A DNA stretch of 5,128 bases from Blastocatellia bacterium (GCA_003175865.1 PSRF01000053.1:1-5128), one strand, 5' to 3'; numbered from the stretch's first letter, positions 1-5,128 are shown. Notes: generated by a model not told the origin, from the letters alone. Numbers and translations: made by a program.

Positions 1-353
1 GGAGTCAAACGTAGAGAATGAGTCCTTGGCCAGTCGGCGAAATCAGCAATTGGTTTTACGTCATTCGGTCCACCTTCGCCGAATGCCCAAACACGTACTA
101 CTTTAATCCCGGCTTGAGCTGCTTGCTTTAGAGTCTCCGGCATTCGTACGCGGTCTTCATCACGGTACATGACCGAGACGTTTGCTCCGACGAAACGTAA
201 CGGCTTGCCATCGACGATAAATTGAGCGCCGCGATGCTCCACAAACCTACTGCGGGCAGCGACGCTAGAGCGACTCGAAGCGACCAATAGAAACAGAATC
301 GCCGCGCTTCCAAGTACAACCAGCGCGGCAATCGCTAACGACTTCTTATTCAT
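1..353 (-). CDS. GH5-like (cellulase/mannanase fold) glycoside hydrolase, N-terminal part
   Basis: This is a partial gene: 117 codons are visible from ATG at 353, and the 3' part lies beyond the left edge. Residues 2-27 are two lysines followed by a long hydrophobic stretch, so it is a signal peptide or membrane anchor and the enzyme should act outside the cytoplasm. After it come a short strand reading FIVDGKPLRFVGANVSVMY (residues 45-63) and the stretch KVVRVWAFGEGG (84-95). Both are typical of the first two beta strands of GH5-type TIM barrels such as cellulases and beta-mannanases, and Arg87 sits where the family has its conserved strand-2 arginine. The two catalytic glutamates lie further on and cannot be seen, so activity and substrate are unknown. 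The start is supported by the leader it creates, although no good Shine-Dalgarno sequence precedes it. The stop of the upstream membrane-protein gene is only 28 bases away, which suggests cotranscription and perhaps translational coupling. Confidence 0.8.
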   Translation of the reverse strand, partial: MNKKSLAIAALVVLGSAAILFLLVASSRSSVAARSRFVEHRGAQFIVDGKPLRFVGANVSVMYRDEDRVRMPETLKQAAQAGIKVVRVWAFGEGGPNDVKPIADFADWPRTHSLRLT

Positions 354-381
354 CAAGAAAACAAACAGGGGCTGACGACAA

Positions 382-753
382 CTAACGCGGGCTTGTCATC
401 TTCACGAAACCCATAATCGCGCAGAACGCGCCTAACACAACGAAAAGGTTGAAAAACGCACCAACGCCTAACGCAAATGACAGATCGACTGGTGTTTGTG
501 TCATCCCTATAAAAACAAACACTCCAAACAGAATGAAGTGGAGATGGTAGATGATCAAACACACGGCTGCGTAGGAGAACCAACGAGCAGACGGACCAAA
601 TGCGGGAGATCGCGCGAAGCCGAGTACCGCAGCAATCAACCAACCAACGCCACCTGCGATCAAAAGCACAAGAACAACGAACAGGAAATATCCAGGCTGT
701 GTTGCCCGCAATTGCGCTTGCAAAAGCAAGAGGGAGAGTGGAAAGGACATCAC
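382..753 (-). CDS. small three-helix membrane protein, unknown function
   Basis: I do not recognise a named family. The product is 123 residues if translation begins at the GTG at 753, or 122 from the adjacent ATG at 750. AAGGAG (763-768) is 9 bases from the GTG and 12 from the ATG, so GTG is preferred. A short hydrophobic N-terminus (about residues 3-12, ending near QAQ) could be a cleavable signal or just a membrane-proximal segment. Three longer hydrophobic segments follow at about residues 21-46, 58-84 and 91-117, and the protein ends in a short basic tail (VKMTSPR). Histidines at 70 and 72 (YHLHF) lie inside the second helix, which is unusual, but a metal or haem role is not established. 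The gene ends in TAG and is followed after 28 bases by the exported GH5-like hydrolase, so the two are probably one transcript. The hydrophobic segments and ribosome binding site argue for a real gene. Confidence 0.75.
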   Translation of the reverse strand: MMSFPLSLLLLQAQLRATQPGYFLFVVLVLLIAGGVGWLIAAVLGFARSPAFGPSARWFSYAAVCLIIYHLHFILFGVFVFIGMTQTPVDLSFALGVGAFFNLFVVLGAFCAIMGFVKMTSPR

Positions 754-762
754 CTATAGTGT

Positions 763-768
763 CTCCTT
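763..768 (-). promoter_or_regulatory. ribosome binding site deciding GTG over ATG start
   Basis: The minus strand reads AAGGAG here, a strong Shine-Dalgarno match. It is 9 bases from a GTG at 753 and 12 from an ATG at 750. The spacing favours the GTG as the start of the three-helix membrane protein, changing its length by only one residue. Confidence 0.65.
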
Positions 769-785
769 AGAGAATACAAAACAAT

Positions 786-830
786 CGCCGTCTGCGCACA
801 TGAGCCGCCTTAGGTTGTGCACAAACGGCG
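786..830 (-). terminator. 15-bp hairpin, terminator-like, between the two small membrane-protein genes
   Basis: Arms at 816-830 and 786-800 enclose a 15-base loop. In minus-strand RNA all 15 positions pair, two of them as G-U wobbles; in plus-strand RNA those two become A-C mismatches. This points to an RNA structure in the leftward transcript. The 3' arm is followed by a moderately T-rich run, ATTGTTTTGTATT, as in an intrinsic terminator. It would end transcription of the two-helix gene, whose stop is about 90 bases upstream. The hairpin also lies about 18 bases upstream of the next gene's Shine-Dalgarno sequence, so it could be a leader attenuator instead. The interrupted T run lowers confidence in termination. 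Confidence 0.5.
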
Positions 831-850
831 TTCAAGTTTGCTGTCTTTTA

Positions 851-917
851 CAAACGCTATACGTCACCCGCCAAGGGAGCCAGTTTAAGAACCTGTTACT
901 TCGGGTGGCGTCGTTTG
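851..917. repeat. imperfect inverted repeat in the intergenic gap
   Basis: Arms at 851-870 and 902-917 can form about 15 base pairs, interrupted by a 4-base bulge and one mismatch, with a 31-base loop. The outer six pairs are CAAACG with CGTTTG. The single mismatch becomes a G-T wobble on the plus strand, so unlike its neighbour this structure is slightly better on the plus side. It begins within a few bases of the stop of the two-helix membrane-protein gene and may be a 3' stabilising hairpin. No long T run follows on the minus strand, so it is not a typical terminator. Confidence 0.45.
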
Positions 918-919
918 CT

Positions 920-1138
920 TTATTGTGTGATGTGGATCTCCTCTTCCTTGTTCACATGACCCAGGAAATAGATGAGCCCACAAACAAACGCCACTGCGGC
1001 AAGGCCCAGCGCCATCCAGCCAAAGGTGTGACCACCGGCCGGATCGGTGAACGTCACAAATTTGTAAAAGTAATAGATCGCGCCGAGAGCCGCAGCTATC
1101 CCGACAATTACGGCCAGAATGTCTTTCAGGCTTTTCAT
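920..1138 (-). CDS. small two-helix membrane protein, unknown function
   Basis: The product is 72 residues and I do not recognise its family. Two hydrophobic helices are clear, at about residues 7-28 and 40-61, joined by a short polar turn containing DPAGGH. The N-terminus is MKSLKD and the C-terminus is charged (NKEEEIHITQ). The ATG at 1138 is preceded by GGAGG (1146-1150) with a 7-base spacer, one of the best ribosome binding sites in the window, and the gene ends in TAA. The 137-base gap to selB upstream and 166-base gap downstream suggest it is transcribed on its own. The shape fits a small inner-membrane protein, and nothing in the sequence shows what it does. Confidence 0.78.
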   Translation of the reverse strand: MKSLKDILAVIVGIAAALGAIYYFYKFVTFTDPAGGHTFGWMALGLAAVAFVCGLIYFLGHVNKEEEIHITQ

Positions 1139-1163
1139 TTTTAAACCTCCGACCCTCGATTTG

Positions 1164-1191
1164 CTTATGAAGGTTAAGAAAAAGCCGCCAA
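1164..1191 (-). promoter_or_regulatory. candidate promoter for the two-helix membrane-protein gene
   Basis: The minus strand reads TTGGCG (1186-1191), a 16-base spacer, then CATAAG (1164-1169). Both hexamers match the sigma-70 consensus only partly. A start about seven bases past CATAAG would leave a very short leader just reaching the GGAGG. It is the best candidate in the 137-base gap below selB. No convincing intrinsic terminator for selB is visible in that gap. Confidence 0.25.
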
Positions 1192-1275
1192 TTTCTTACT
1201 TATGATGCCCGCATGTTAACGCCAGCGACTAAGCGAAAGCAAGTGTTTGATCCTTCCAGTAACGCTCCGTGACAA

Positions 1276-3195
1276 CTACTTTAAAACTAACCGCTTATCA
1301 CCGGCACGACGAGTTACGCGTTCGCGATCAAAATACTCCAGAAACGGAATCGCATACTTCCGAGACACCCCGGCCAGGTCTTTGAATTCCGACACATCAA
1401 TCAGGCGTTCCGGTTCATGCTTGTCCGCGAAATCGAGGAGTCGGGCTTTCAGTTCCGACACTGCCTCGGCGTGCATTAACATCTCGTTCGTGATACGGAC
1501 CAGTTTCTGGTTGTCGATTAACAGCTGAACGATCTTTCGCGCGTGTGCACGTTGAGCTGTGGCAAGTCCTGCCCGCGTCATTGCTTCATCCATCGACGGC
1601 GGCGACATACGTGCATTGAGATAGATCCCTTCGAGAGTGTCTCGCAGTTTTGCGTCCTGCTCGGAAATGTCAAGACGGTGATCACGGAGGCGAACGGTTT
1701 CCTTCTCGGATATAACCGAGCCCTTTATTTCAAGCTCACCTAAAACAGCAGTGAAGATCTCGGTCGGTACGTGTGAAAAGAGACGCTCACGCAAAGTCTC
1801 GCGAAGCATGCCACGCGATAACGGTTCCTTCTTATGGTGCCGCTCTAGTTCGACAACGACCTCCTGAGACAAACGATCGAAAGTACCTGGCGAGAGTAAG
1901 ACCCCACCTGCGTCTCGTACTAAATGATCTAACTGAGCTTTAGAAACTAACTCGTGCTGAACTTTCTTGGTCCAACCGGTGTGCGCTCTAAGCTCCTTGA
2001 GTCGCAGTCCGTGTTCACCTGCAATCTCAACGAGTGTGATCAATGTCGCGACCGGATCAATACCCGTCAAACGTTGCAACTGTTCACGAACGGCAACCAA
2101 TTGCTTGCCTCGGTGTTTGGTCGCAAAACTGTTCAGGACAACACCACCTGCAATCGTTTCAGCTGGTGAATAGCTTCTGACGATAAAGCGATCGTGATGT
2201 AGTGCGACAATCGATGAATCTAAACGCAATTGAGCTAGACCTGATTTACCAGACGAAATTTCATTCGACTCATCAAGAACTCTCACGCGGGCGAGAACTT
2301 CTGCAGCACCAATGTGAACACGCACGCGGGCGCGACTCCGAACTGGCCGCGATGCAGTTGGCAAGACAGTTAAATGCGCATCAATAATCTGCGTTGGGTG
2401 CAAATATCCAACAGGAGCAAGGACCATCCCTCTCTCAATTTGTGCGACATCGACGCCACCGAGATTCACCGCGGTTCGCTGACCAGCTTCAGCATGATTT
2501 ACCTGTCTGCTATGGACCTGCACACCGCGCACGCGAACCGGTAAGCTTGGCGGTAGCAACTCCAGTTCGTCGCCTTCTCTGATTTCGCCCGAAATCAACG
2601 TCCCGGTAATTACTGCTCCAAAGCCTTTCATTGAGAAAGCGCGATCGACAGGTAAGCGAGTCACCAGTTGATCTGATCGTGGCGAAACACGCTTCGCGAC
2701 GCTCTGCAGTGCGGTCTTGAACTCGTCTAATCCGCGACCTGTTTTTGCACTGACGCTGACAACTGGCGCATCGGCTAAAAATGAATTCGCAACCAATTCC
2801 TTAACTTCATCTTCAACGAGCAGAATCATCTCGTCGTCGACGAGATCACGTTTCGTGATCACAATTAGGCCGTCTGTTACCCCAAGCAAACGGCAGATAT
2901 CAAAGTGCTCACGAGTTTGAGGCATCACACTTTCATCCGCAGCCACAACGAGAGCCAGCACATCGATGCCATGTGCGCCTGCCAACATGTTCTTCACAAA
3001 GCGTTCGTGGCCCGGCACATCCACAAAGCCCAGTCGCAAATCATCAAGAGCAAGATCTGCAAAACCCAAATCGATCGTGATTCCTCTACGCTTCTCTTCA
3101 GGAAGTCGATCGGGATCAGTTCCGGTCAGGGCACGAACTAATGCGCTCTTTCCGTGATCGATATGGCCAGCTGTTCCAACAATTAATGATCGCAT
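1276..3195 (-). CDS. selB: SelB, selenocysteine-specific translation elongation factor
   Basis: SelB is a cytoplasmic GTPase that carries selenocysteinyl-tRNA to ribosomes paused at a UGA codon next to a SECIS hairpin. The protein is 639 residues, the usual length, and appears complete. The GTPase domain shows G1 GHIDHGKS (10-17), G2 RGIT (37-40), G3 DVPGHE (59-64), G4 TKRD (114-117, Thr in place of Asn as in known SelB proteins) and G5 SAK (149-151). EF-Tu-like beta-barrel domains follow at about 175-355. A long C-terminal half of winged-helix repeats runs from about 370 to 639, ending in the typical SelB tail ([13 protein letters not shown], 611-623, then a GDKR turn); the last winged helix is the SECIS-binding one. 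The ATG at 3195 places the P-loop at the normal distance but has no Shine-Dalgarno sequence. It lies 15 bases after the bshA stop in the same frame, suggesting translational coupling. No selA, selC or selenoprotein is in the window. Confidence 0.97.
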   Translation of the reverse strand: MRSLIVGTAGHIDHGKSALVRALTGTDPDRLPEEKRRGITIDLGFADLALDDLRLGFVDVPGHERFVKNMLAGAHGIDVLALVVAADESVMPQTREHFDICRLLGVTDGLIVITKRDLVDDEMILLVEDEVKELVANSFLADAPVVSVSAKTGRGLDEFKTALQSVAKRVSPRSDQLVTRLPVDRAFSMKGFGAVITGTLISGEIREGDELELLPPSLPVRVRGVQVHSRQVNHAEAGQRTAVNLGGVDVAQIERGMVLAPVGYLHPTQIIDAHLTVLPTASRPVRSRARVRVHIGAAEVLARVRVLDESNEISSGKSGLAQLRLDSSIVALHHDRFIVRSYSPAETIAGGVVLNSFATKHRGKQLVAVREQLQRLTGIDPVATLITLVEIAGEHGLRLKELRAHTGWTKKVQHELVSKAQLDHLVRDAGGVLLSPGTFDRLSQEVVVELERHHKKEPLSRGMLRETLRERLFSHVPTEIFTAVLGELEIKGSVISEKETVRLRDHRLDISEQDAKLRDTLEGIYLNARMSPPSMDEAMTRAGLATAQRAHARKIVQLLIDNQKLVRITNEMLMHAEAVSELKARLLDFADKHEPERLIDVSEFKDLAGVSRKYAIPFLEYFDRERVTRRAGDKRLVLK

Positions 3196-3210
3196 TGAGT
3201 GAATGACACG

Positions 3211-4344
3211 CTAGAAAGATACTCTGCCGAGGATTTCTTCATAGAACTGAATGTACTGCGGGATCACAACATCGGTGCGATAGCGCGAGATAGCTGACTC
3301 TCGCGCTCGCTTGCCCATGCCGCGACGAAGCTCTCCATCTGCTAACAATCGACCAGCATCCCTGGCCATTTTGTCCACGTCGCCGACGGGACTGAGGTAT
3401 CCGGTCTCACCGTCTGTTACAACCTCCGGAAGACCTCCCACCCTCGATGCAATCACCGGAACCTCACATGCCATCGCCTCCAACGCCGCTAACCCAAATG
3501 ATTCCTGTTCAGAGGGCAAAAGCAAAACATCGGCAACTGACAGATAGTCAACGATTCTTGGTTGCTTACCAACGAATGCGCACTTATCGAAAACTCCTAA
3601 GCATCGTGCACGGTGTTCCACATTTGTTCGTTCACTACCGTCGCCAACCATTACAAGTCGCGTCTCGATTCCCTGTTTCAAAACTCGAGCCAAAATCTCA
3701 ACACAATCAACGGGCCTTTTTACGGGTCGAAAGTTCGAAACATGTACGAGCAATGGCTGGCCCTGCGGTGATAAGGAATTTCTCAACGACTGCACTGGCG
3801 ATCGTTGGTAATCAGTTTGACAGACAAAGTTTGGAATTACGCGAATGTCTTCGAAGTGAAAAATTTCTTTCGTCGCTTCCTTTAAATAATTCGAAATCGC
3901 TGTCACGCCGTCTGACTGAACAATTCCATAACGTGTGATTGGAAGATAAGAACGATCGGCGCCTACAAGTGTGATGTCTGTCCCGTGCAGAGTGGTTACA
4001 ACCGGAAGACGTCGGCGTGGCTTGAGCGACTCGCGCGCGAGGATCGCACTGATGGAGTGTGGAATCGCATAATGAACATGAAGAAGATCGAGTTGTTGTT
4101 CTTCAGCAACCGTCGACATCTTCGTTGCCAACGCGAGGGTGTAGGGCTGATGTTCGAACAATGGATACGACATCATCTCCACTTCATGAAAGTGCACACG
4201 ATCGTTTAGTTCAGTAAGTCTGGTGGGGAGTGCTGAGGAAATGAAGTGAACGTTGTGCCCACGCGCAGCGAGTTCTTTGCCAAGCTCAGAACCCACAATT
4301 CCGCTGCCGCCGTAAGTCGGATAGACAGTAATCCCGATGTTCAT
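3211..4344 (-). CDS. bshA: BshA, N-acetyl-alpha-D-glucosaminyl L-malate synthase (GT4 family)
   Basis: BshA makes the first intermediate of bacillithiol, transferring GlcNAc from UDP-GlcNAc to L-malate in the cytoplasm; BshB then deacetylates it and BshC adds cysteine. The protein is 377 residues, full length for the family. The N-terminal Rossmann domain shows YGGSGIVGSELGKELA (11-26) with the glycine loop, FHEVEMMSYPLFEHQPY (52-68), HVHYAIPH (89-96) and TTLHGTDITLVG (117-128). The C-terminal nucleotide-sugar domain shows PNFV (171-174), HVSNFRPVKR (201-210), VGDG (233-236), the GT4 E-x7-E pair Glu281/Glu289 in ESFGLAALE, and GGLPEVV (303-309). These blocks closely follow Bacillus BshA, so I prefer BshA to a generic GT4 enzyme. 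The ATG at 4344 has GAGG (4349-4352) 4 bases upstream. It is the first gene of an operon with selB. No bshB or bshC is visible. Confidence 0.94.
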   Translation of the reverse strand: MNIGITVYPTYGGSGIVGSELGKELAARGHNVHFISSALPTRLTELNDRVHFHEVEMMSYPLFEHQPYTLALATKMSTVAEEQQLDLLHVHYAIPHSISAILARESLKPRRRLPVVTTLHGTDITLVGADRSYLPITRYGIVQSDGVTAISNYLKEATKEIFHFEDIRVIPNFVCQTDYQRSPVQSLRNSLSPQGQPLLVHVSNFRPVKRPVDCVEILARVLKQGIETRLVMVGDGSERTNVEHRARCLGVFDKCAFVGKQPRIVDYLSVADVLLLPSEQESFGLAALEAMACEVPVIASRVGGLPEVVTDGETGYLSPVGDVDKMARDAGRLLADGELRRGMGKRARESAISRYRTDVVIPQYIQFYEEILGRVSF

Positions 4345-4385
4345 CGCGCCTCGAGGTTGTCCAAAACTTTTCGATTCGAGATGAC

Positions 4386-4412
4386 ATTACAACGGCGCGT
4401 GAAGCCTGACAA
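4386..4412 (-). promoter_or_regulatory. candidate bshA-selB promoter
   Basis: On the minus strand TTGTCA (4407-4412, five of six consensus bases) is followed after 15 bases by TGTAAT (4386-4391, five of six). The spacer is short; shifting the -10 to TAATGT gives a 17-base spacer but a poorer hexamer. Transcription would start about 35 bases before the bshA ATG. The hairpin repeat at 4415-4453 ends only three bases upstream of the -35 element. Confidence 0.4.
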
Positions 4413-4414
4413 CT

Positions 4415-4453
4415 GACTATAAGGGCGGCAGTTCGTGGCCGCCCCTTCGTTGG
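4415..4453 (+). repeat. hairpin repeat, copy 1 (REP-like)
   Basis: This is a 39-base unit containing the stem GGGCGGC (4423-4429) and GCCGCCC (4438-4444) around an 8-base loop. The reverse complement of 4536-4576 matches it at nearly every position: GACT-TA at the start, a GC-rich core with an identical GTGGCCGCCCCTT, and GTTGG at the end. There are about six substitutions and a two-base gap. The 8-base loop length is kept, although much of the loop differs. Confidence 0.8.
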
Positions 4454-4535
4454 CCCAAGTCTGTACGTGAGAAAACATCCTCCACTCGTTTCGCGATTTA
4501 AGGTATCGAGCGTCTCAAAAGCTTCACCAAAAATT

Positions 4536-4576
4536 CCAACGGCAAGGGGCGGCCACAGAGTGCCGCCCCTACAGTC
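4536..4576 (-). repeat. hairpin repeat, copy 2, inverted
   Basis: This is the inverted partner of the unit at 4415-4453. Its own stem is a perfect 9 bp: AGGGGCGGC (4545-4553) with GCCGCCCCT (4562-4570), again around 8 loop bases. Substitutions relative to copy 1 fall mostly in the loop and flanks while both stems stay paired, as expected for REP-type elements. Confidence 0.8.
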
Positions 4577-4585
4577 AAAAAGGTT

Positions 4586-4616
4586 GAGGCAGACGACCCT
4601 CGCTATCGTCTGCCTC
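4586..4616. repeat. perfect 11-bp inverted repeat (hairpin)
   Basis: GAGGCAGACGA (4586-4596) and TCGTCTGCCTC (4606-4616) pair perfectly around a 9-base loop. On the minus strand the stem is followed by AACCTTTTTG, giving an intrinsic-terminator look. No leftward gene lies upstream of it, so it may instead shield bshA from stray leftward transcription or belong to the adjacent repeat cluster. On the plus strand no T run follows. Confidence 0.55.
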
Positions 4617-4629
4617 TATCTCACATTGA

Positions 4630-4658
4630 CTCACCTTTTGAGAGGGGGGCAAAGTGAG
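4630..4658. repeat. short imperfect inverted repeat
   Basis: CTCACCTTT (4630-4638) pairs with AAAGTGAG (4651-4658), with one bulged base and a loop containing a run of six G. The CTTTTGAG part (4635-4642) also matches in inverse CTCAAAAG (4514-4521). These repeats continue the hairpin-rich stretch that begins at 4415. No function is evident. Confidence 0.35.
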
Positions 4659-4681
4659 GGCACGGAGTATAGTCTTGGTTT

Positions 4682-4742
4682 CTAAATTTAGCAAGATTCT
4701 TTGCAATGCAATTTACGTCGCAGTGTTACAACCAGTTAACAC
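4682..4742. other. AT-rich palindrome cluster in the divergent intergenic region
   Basis: Three short symmetric sequences lie close together: CTAAATTTAG (4682-4691, perfect), TTGCAATGCAA (4701-4711, perfect about a central A) and GTGTTA with TAACAC (4723-4728 and 4737-4742, 8-base loop). They could be protein-binding sites in the region upstream of the Nfu gene. They match no operator I can name, and each alone is short enough to arise by chance. The rest of 4577-4842 holds no gene I can support. Confidence 0.3.
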
Positions 4743-4769
4743 GCTGAAATCCCCTGGGAACCGCGAATT

Positions 4770-4785
4770 GGACCAGATCTGATCC
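4770..4785. promoter_or_regulatory. near-perfect 16-base palindrome upstream of the Nfu promoter
   Basis: GGACCAGATCTGATCC is symmetric at seven of eight base pairs. It lies about 35 bases upstream of the probable -35 position of the Nfu-gene promoter, a reasonable place for a dimeric regulator to bind. It does not look like a known IscR site, and no regulator gene is nearby. Its role is inferred from position only. Confidence 0.3.
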
Positions 4786-4819
4786 GTCGATTCGAGGCCT
4801 TGTGAACGGCTCTGCTGAA

Positions 4820-4848
4820 CTGCGATACGCGCCCAAAATCGCTATAAT
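4820..4848 (+). promoter_or_regulatory. probable promoter of the Nfu-domain gene
   Basis: A perfect TATAAT (4843-4848) is present. The hexamer 17 bases upstream, CTGCGA (4820-4825), is a weak -35 with three of six matches. Transcription would start near 4855, leaving a leader of about 40 bases that includes AGAGGT (4881-4886) in front of the ATG at 4896. Confidence 0.6.
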
Positions 4849-4895
4849 GTCCGCGAAAGCATTAATTCTTTATCAGAGTTAGAGGTCATTCTGTT

Positions 4896-5128
4896 ATGCC
4901 AAAGATCAGCGATATTGAAGAGACTCCAAACCCCAATGCAGTGAAGTTTATTCTCCGTGAACCCGTCACTAACGGCGTAGCGCGATCCTATAGTTCGGTC
5001 TCTCAAGCGGAAGCAGACCCACTGGCAAAGTCGCTGTTCGATGTCGGTAATGTCGTCTCCGTTTTTTACATGGACAAAATGGTTACGGTAGAAAAGACCG
5101 ATGAAGGCGACTGGGATGATCTTCTTCC
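4896..5128 (+). CDS. Nfu/NifU N-terminal domain protein, 5' part (Fe-S cluster scaffold/carrier type)
   Basis: This is a partial gene: 77 codons are visible and it runs off the right edge. The sequence follows the Nfu N-terminal domain: [14 protein letters not shown] (7-20), then [28 protein letters not shown] (40-67) and GDWDDLL (71-77). The ETPNPN start, the PLA..LF segment and the final DW are family hallmarks. Nfu proteins bind or pass on Fe-S clusters in the cytoplasm, but the cluster-binding CxxC lies in a C-terminal domain. The window ends before showing whether that domain is fused here or the N-terminal domain stands alone, as it does in several bacterial phyla. The ATG has AGAGGT (4881-4886) 9 bases upstream. 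It is transcribed away from bshA across a 551-base gap. If it stands alone, it may have a regulatory or chaperone-like role rather than be a cluster carrier. Confidence 0.88.
   Translation, partial: MPKISDIEETPNPNAVKFILREPVTNGVARSYSSVSQAEADPLAKSLFDVGNVVSVFYMDKMVTVEKTDEGDWDDLL

Larger units (their letters stand above)
4415..4576. mobile_element. paired inverted hairpin repeats, BIME or MITE-like unit of about 160 bp
   Basis: Two about-40-base copies in opposite orientation enclose an 82-base spacer (4454-4535) with no convincing reading frame. The arrangement matches either a BIME (paired REP sequences, spread by RAYT transposases) or a small non-autonomous transposon with long terminal inverted repeats. 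I see no target-site duplication at the outer edges (4405-4414 against 4577-4586), which slightly favours the BIME reading. No transposase is present, so movement would need an enzyme encoded elsewhere. Confidence 0.5.

Noticed and set aside
496..759. 87-codon plus-strand open frame over the three-helix membrane protein
   Set aside because: It is antisense to a gene with clear helices and a ribosome binding site; its polar, low-complexity translation looks like the complement of that gene.
1175..1197. TAAGAAA and TTTCTTA inverted repeat as a selB terminator
   Set aside because: The stem is only seven weak AT-rich pairs around a GC-rich loop, and no T run follows on the minus strand beyond the arm itself.
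3447..3938. 163-codon open frame on the plus strand inside bshA
   Set aside because: It is fully antisense to a clear BshA gene, has no family-like sequence, and is best explained as an accidental open frame.
382..4344. All four complete genes end in TAA or TAG and none in TGA, possibly linked to selenocysteine decoding
   Set aside because: Four genes are too few; this is easily chance, and selenocysteine insertion needs a SECIS element, so ordinary TGA stops remain usable.
4415..4576. The GC-rich repeats as a CRISPR array
   Set aside because: There are only two copies, they are in opposite orientation, and the single spacer is 82 bases; CRISPR repeats are direct with shorter regular spacers.
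4467..4685. 72-codon open frame on the plus strand in the divergent region
   Set aside because: It has no ribosome binding site, runs through the inverted repeat and hairpins, and its translation has no recognisable pattern.
4371..4796. Direct repeat TCGATTCGAG at 4371-4380 and 4787-4796, which resembles a tRNA T-loop
   Set aside because: Neither copy has the flanking T-stem, acceptor or anticodon arms, so no tRNA (including tRNA-Sec) is supported. Ten matching bases in a 5-kb window can occur by chance.

Overview
The window looks like ordinary chromosomal DNA of roughly balanced GC from a free-living bacterium. The best guess is Acidobacteriota, perhaps Blastocatellia. That rests on a bacillithiol-type BshA, a stand-alone Nfu N-terminal domain protein, selenocysteine decoding, an exported cellulase-fold hydrolase and GC-rich hairpin repeats between genes. 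It is an inference from family distribution; no rRNA or other taxonomic marker is present.

Layout. Five genes run leftward (minus strand), in transcription order: bshA (3211-4344), selB (1276-3195), a 72-residue two-helix membrane protein (920-1138), a roughly 123-residue three-helix membrane protein (382-753), and the N-terminal part of a membrane-anchored or secreted GH5-like hydrolase (1-353, cut by the window edge). bshA and selB are 15 bases apart and almost certainly one operon. The three-helix protein and the hydrolase are 28 bases apart and probably cotranscribed. The two-helix gene has its own strong ribosome binding site and is set apart by gaps of 137 and 166 bases; the second gap holds two RNA-hairpin-capable inverted repeats. 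On the plus strand, an Nfu/NifU N-terminal domain gene begins at 4896 behind a clear TATAAT box and runs off the right edge.

The 551-base divergent region between bshA and the Nfu gene (4345-4895) carries no convincing gene. It holds a likely bshA promoter, two inverted copies of a hairpin-forming repeat of about 40 bases (a BIME or MITE-like pair), an 11-bp perfect hairpin, several short palindromes and the Nfu promoter.

How the genes fit together. BshA starts bacillithiol synthesis, SelB delivers selenocysteinyl-tRNA to the ribosome, and Nfu proteins carry Fe-S clusters. A small thiol/selenol/Fe-S theme is therefore plausible, but it is inferred from proximity. No bshB, bshC, selA, selC or selenoprotein gene is visible. 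The left half (small membrane proteins plus GH5-like hydrolase) looks like a separate envelope or carbohydrate unit. I see no CRISPR array, prophage, toxin-antitoxin pair or new defence system; the most unusual material is the non-coding repeat and hairpin structure.
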